Shown: in pieces, positions 60,011-64,000 of the stretch
Layout of the letters: each line of letters begins with the position of its first letter
Numbering within the stretch: position 1 is the stretch's first letter
Source: Artocarpus heterophyllus
Taxonomy: Eukaryota; Streptophyta; Magnoliopsida; Rosales; Moraceae
DNA length: 64,000 nt
Assembly (NCBI GenBank): GCA_025403435.1
Contig: CM046341.1
Location: 124,001-188,000, forward strand
Direction of reading: 5' to 3'
Notes under the pieces: generated by a model
The model's input: only the letters and a program-made list of their open reading frames with translations
Databases searched by the model: none
What the model was told of the DNA's origin: nothing
Position numbers and translations under genes: made by a program

Positions 60011-61800
60011 ATGACGACACGAGGTAACGTAAGAGATAGTACCGCCCGACATCAGGAGTCGGGCGACGTCAGGCATAAGCAACTAGCCACAGAACGGCCC
60101 AGCAGCCGTCCTCGGACCGCCAGATCTCGGTCCGGCGGGCAAGGAAGCGCGGCAAGAGCTGAGTCGATGCAGGTCCGAGCTGCACATGACCCCATCCAGG
60201 AGCTCACAGATGCAGTTCGGATTTTGACTCGGCAGCTCGCGCAAGCCCGACAACAAGCTGCGCCAGAACCGCCACCCCCTGCCCAGGTTGACCAGGCAGA
60301 GGGTCGGCGTGAACAGAGCGCCACCAACTGGGAGGACCGATCAGAGCAGCCCCTGGGATCCACCAGAGCGCCCCTGCTCGATAACAGACTGGTTCATGAA
60401 CGCCAGATGGGACGTCAACCACCCCGCGTCCCTTCACCACAAGGTTCCAGGGCCTCGGTATTTGATCGGCTAGGGTACCGAGGGATTAACAGAAATCGCC
60501 AAGGCGAAGTCGAAGGCCGTGCTGAGGGCGGAGTACCTTATCGCGTCGAACTGCCCGAAGATACGAATAGTCGCCAATTCCGGGTACTGCAGCGACAGAT
60601 CGATGAGATCCGTAATTGCAGGTTTGGTCTGGATGAGATCGGGGCACAGGGTCCGCCATTCCCGGATCACATAATGCGGACACCCATGCCGCCGAAGTTC
60701 AAGGTCCCACAGATTAAGCCTTACGATGGGGCCACAGACGCGGATGAGCATGCCGAGCTCTTTCGCGGGCACATGCTGTTGCAAAATGCCAGTGACGCTG
60801 CGATGTGCAAAGCCTTCTCCCTCACCCTTACAGGCCCTGCTCGGCAGTGGTTCCGACGGCTCGAACCAGGGTCGATTTCTTCTTTTGGGCACTTAACCGA
60901 CGCCTTCTTCGCTGCATTCTCTACAACCAGGACGCGGAGGAAAGAAATAACCTCCCTGTATGCTGTCAAGCAGGGAGACGGCAGTGTCAGGGATTACGTC
61001 AACCGATTCACCCGGGCCGCTCTTGAGGTCAAGCATGTCGAAGATGAAACCCTCAAGCATATTTTTGTAGGGGGACTCCGAGACGAGAAGCTGACCTGGT
61101 CCCTGGCCTTTGAGCAGCCAAACACGTTTTCACAAATGCTCGGCTACGCTCAAAGACATGCAGACGCTGCCGAGTATATGAAAAGCCACCAGGAGGAAGC
61201 TGGCCCGAGCGGGGCAAAAGAGGAAAGGAAGCAGAAAAAAGGCCCGAAGCAGGGTAGTGCCGAGCATGCCAAGAAGCAAAAGAAGGAGAAATCTGACAAG
61301 CCGAAGGGGCCGACCGGCAAGTTCCAAAACTACACACCTCTGGTAGCAACCATTGATGAGGTGCTCGCTCAGGTCGGCGACAAGAATCTGCTGACACCGC
61401 CGCCCAAGCTTCGAGGCTTTAGGGCGAAGCGTGACCAGTCAAAGTTTTGCAAATTCCATCAGGATGTGGGTCATACGACCCGAGAATGCATCCAACTGAA
61501 GGACCAAATAGAAAGGCTGGTCCGAGAAGGTTTACTGCAGGAGTTTGTGGATAAAGCCATAAACCTGAGGGCGACCTCTGGAAGAAACGACTCGTCGGGC
61601 CGAGACGTGCAGGGCCGGCCCAGAACCAATAGTGTGAACGCCCTGGAACCCCCGAATATCGTACACACGATACTCGACGGGCCTGTAGCCGGGGACACAT
61701 CGAGTGGGCGGCGAGCCTACGTCCGAGAAGCCCGGCGCATCGAACGGGGTGATTTCATGAATGTCTCCGAGCACATCAATAAGATATGCCGCCAAGAAGA
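60011..61800 (+). CDS. Tat element gag
   Basis: Open from MTTRGNVRD at 60011 to the frameshift near 61800, about 597 residues. The N-terminal third is Arg/Gln/Pro-rich and probably disordered. The capsid-like region includes KPYDGATDADEHAELFRGHM and SLTLTGPARQWFRRLEP (retrotransposon gag fold). A Lys-rich segment (KEERKQKKGPKQ) precedes a zinc-finger-like motif FCKFHQDVGHTTREC near residue 480. It ends in PPNIVHTILDGPVAGDT and then ICRQEDIP, the junction to protease. Gag assembles the element's cytoplasmic particle. The frame stays open for 1.8 kb, in contrast to the other copy. Confidence 0.9.
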
Positions 61801-64000
61801 CATCCCATCACCTTTACTAAGGAGGAAGCAGACTGGCTGCTGCATCCCCACAACGATGCCTTGGTTTGCGAACTGCCTATCGCCAACAACGTTGTACGGC
61901 GTGTTTTAATTGACAATGGCAGTTCAGCAGACATCCTCTTTAAGCAGGCGTTTGATAGACTGAAGATTAGCAACGCGCCTTTAACCTCAGTACGGACCCC
62001 ACTTTTCGGCTTCGCGGGTGAGTGTGTCCGAGCAATCGGGAAGGTTAGTCTCCCGGTAACTTTTGGAGAAGAAGTTGCCAGGGTCACTCGGGTGGTCGAC
62101 TTTTTGGTCGTCGACAAACCTTCTCAGTATAACATAATCATCGGCCGACCGACACTGAACGGACTAAAAGCCGTGGTCTCGACGTATCACCTGGCGATGA
62201 AGTTTCCAACCGATGGTGGCGTTGGAGTAATCCGCTCGTCCCAGGTGGATTCCCAGGCTTGCTATGCGAACGCAGTCCGGGCAGCCTCAGTCCAGCAACA
62301 AGAAATTCTGGCCGTGCACACAATCGACGAGATTGACCTTCCAACCGATCCGATACCAAAGATGCTCGCGGACCTAGACCCCAGGTTTCCAGAGGAGGAA
62401 GTAAGGGGCACCCCGGTCGAAGACGTAGTGCCGTTCTCCCTGGACCCCGAAAGGCCAGAACGCACAGTCCAACTCGGGACTCAGCTATAACCTGAGATCC
62501 GGGCCGACCTGGAATCCCTTCTTTCCGAGTACCGCGACGTTTTCGCATGGTCTCATGAAGACATGCCCGGCGTAGATCCAAGCATCATCAGCCATCGGCT
62601 TAACGTCCAACCTGGTCACAGGCCGGTGATACAAAGACGAAGAGCCTTCAACCCGGAGAGATATGCCGCGATAAATGATGAAGTCCAGAAACTATTGAAG
62701 GCTGGGTTCATCAAGGAGGTCAAATATCCAGAATGGTTGGCGAATGTTGTCCTCGTCAAAAAAGCGAATGGAAAGTGGCGGGTCTGCATCGATTATACCG
62801 ACCTTAACAAGACCTGCCCCAAGGATTGCTTCCCGCTTCCTCGGATAGACCAGCTCGTTGATGCCACAGCCGGACACGAGCTCTTGAGCTTTATGGATGC
62901 GTATTCCGGGTATAATCAGATAAGAATGGCCGAAGAGGACCAAATTAAAACCTCATTCGTTACCGACCAGGGTTTGTATTGTTATGTTGTGATGCCATTT
63001 GGTCTCAAGAACGCCGGAGCTACCTATCAACGACTCGTTAACAAAATGTTCGCTCGGCTGATTGGGAAAACTATGGAGGTCTACGTGGACGACATGTTAG
63101 TAAAATCTGTCCAAGCGATGGACCACATAGCCGACCTCCGAGCTAGCTTTGACATCCTCTGAGAGTATGGGATGAAACTCAACCCGGCAAAATGCGCTTT
63201 TGGCGTCAGCTCCGGCAAATTCCTCAGATTTTTGGTTAACCGACGAGGAATCGAGGTGAACCCGACAAAAGCCCAGGCAATCATAGACATGCATTCTCCT
63301 CGGATGGTAAAAGACGTGCAAAGGCTTACTGGCATGGTGGCCGCCTTATCAAGATTTGTCTCCCGGGCTACCGACAAGTGCCATCCCTTTTTCAAGGCGC
63401 TTAAGGGGAGGTTTGAGTGGAGCAGGGAGTGTGAAGACGCATTCCAAGGCTTAAAAACCTACCTAGCCACACCCCCGCTCCTGTCCAAACCTTCACCCGG
63501 TGAGATTTTAACCGCGTATTTAGCCGTCTCGGAGAAGGCTGTTAGCTCGGTGTTGATCCGAGATGAAGATGAAATTCAGAGACCCGTCTACTACACCAGC
63601 CACGCGTTCCAAGGTGCCAAGGAGCGCTATTCATCATTGGAAAAGCTGGCATTCGCTCTAATAACATCAGTTAGGAAACTTCGGCCGTATTACCAAGGCC
63701 ATACTGTTAAGATCCCGACCAAGTTCCCTCTCCGGCAAGTTCTACAGAGTCTGGAAATATCAGGTCGGATGGCCAAGTGGTCGGTTGAGTTGGGCCAGTA
63801 TGATATACATTTTGTGCCGAGAACGGCAATAAAGGCTCAAGTCCTGGCGGACTTCCTTGCCGAATTTACAGAAGCCGGAAAGTTTGCTCCCCTAGTTGAG
63901 AAATCGCCCATGGAGCAACCAGCTACACCTAGCCGCAGTGAACAAGGCCTCTTCTCGGAGCCGAATTGGAAACTGCACGTCGATGGCTCGACCTGCGTCG
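61786..64000 (+). pseudogene. Tat element pol (protease, reverse transcriptase, RNase H), frameshifted, partial
   Basis: Gag and pol would be one frame, as in the other copy, but one base is missing near 61804, so protease begins in another frame (ITFTKEEADWLLHPHNDALV). Protease has VLIDNGSSADILF. TAA at 62488 separates it from reverse transcriptase, which has KEVKYPEWLANVVLVKK, IDYTDLNKTCPKDCFPLP, MPFGLKNAGATYQR and the catalytic MEVYVDDMLVKS. A TGA at 63161 replaces an expected Arg codon. RNase H follows (PVYYTSHAFQGAKERY, LRPYYQGHTV), then the start of the second RNase H at the window edge. It cannot be translated whole. Confidence 0.88.

Larger units (their letters stand above)
59326..64000 (+). 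mobile_element. Second Tat-lineage Ty3/gypsy element, 5' part, runs off the right edge
   Basis: A 622-bp LTR, then primer site, gag, protease, reverse transcriptase, RNase H and the beginning of the second RNase H (KLHVDGSTCV) at the window end. Its proteins align along their whole length with the element at 14080-36151, in opposite orientation. The copy is better preserved but has one frameshift and two stops. Confidence 0.92.

Overview
This is a nuclear DNA segment from a dicot-type plant genome. It carries intron-containing plant genes with GT-AG junctions (an ABCB transporter, an IPGA1/CHUP1-like protein and a MUSTANG-type transposase-derived gene) in AT-rich intergenic DNA that is heavily invaded by LTR retrotransposons. 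The species cannot be named from the sequence alone.

Layout. Positions 1-3204 hold the 5' part of a minus-strand Ty1/copia element, with LTR, primer-binding site and a gag-pol broken by stops. It is inserted in the second exon of a minus-strand group-3 LEA gene (3205-4075), which is therefore truncated. An apparently intact domesticated Mutator-like transposase gene of the MUSTANG type, with PB1 domain, DNA-binding domain, MULE core, SWIM finger, AT-hook-like stretch and CCHC knuckle, occupies 5426-8461 on the minus strand, with a probable leader intron up to about 9132. A decayed copia gag-pol lies at 10130-12616. Next to it are remains of a HAD-family 5'-nucleotidase gene (13102-13745).

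From 14080 to 36151 is one complete but dead Ty3/gypsy element of the Tat type on the minus strand. It has two 637-bp LTRs and a 5-bp target duplication, ATTGC. Between pol and the 3' LTR it carries an antisense ORF with clear introns and an array of seven repeats of about 106 bp. Two later insertions are nested in the antisense ORF: a 2.0-kb copia-type solo LTR (duplication CTTCC) and a giant solo LTR of another family (duplication CCTTC). The giant LTR is itself split by an inverted relative. Removing the insertions leaves about 11.5 kb and restores the antisense reading frame.

The gene-bearing segment 36157-53962 contains a complete ABCB multidrug-resistance/P-glycoprotein-type gene (38826-44322, 11 exons, 1301 aa predicted) and a complete IPGA1/CHUP1-like gene (49149-51969, 7 exons, 542 aa predicted), both on the plus strand. 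A Tourist-like MITE with TTA duplications (53513-53678) and a full-length 5.1-kb solo LTR (53968-59080, duplication TAAGG) follow. Both appear to sit in an older, decayed LTR of a related family. The window ends with the 5' part of a second Tat-type element (59326-64000) in the opposite orientation to the first.

The genes do not form a functional unit; each plant gene stands alone. The story of the window is nested transposition: at least three layers of insertion, one gene cut by a copia element, one gene reduced to a pseudogene, and two related Tat elements in inverted orientation around a roughly 23-kb gene segment. I saw no clearly undescribed system. The most unusual items are the spliced antisense ORF with its adjacent tandem array, and the very long LTR family with an internal minisatellite.
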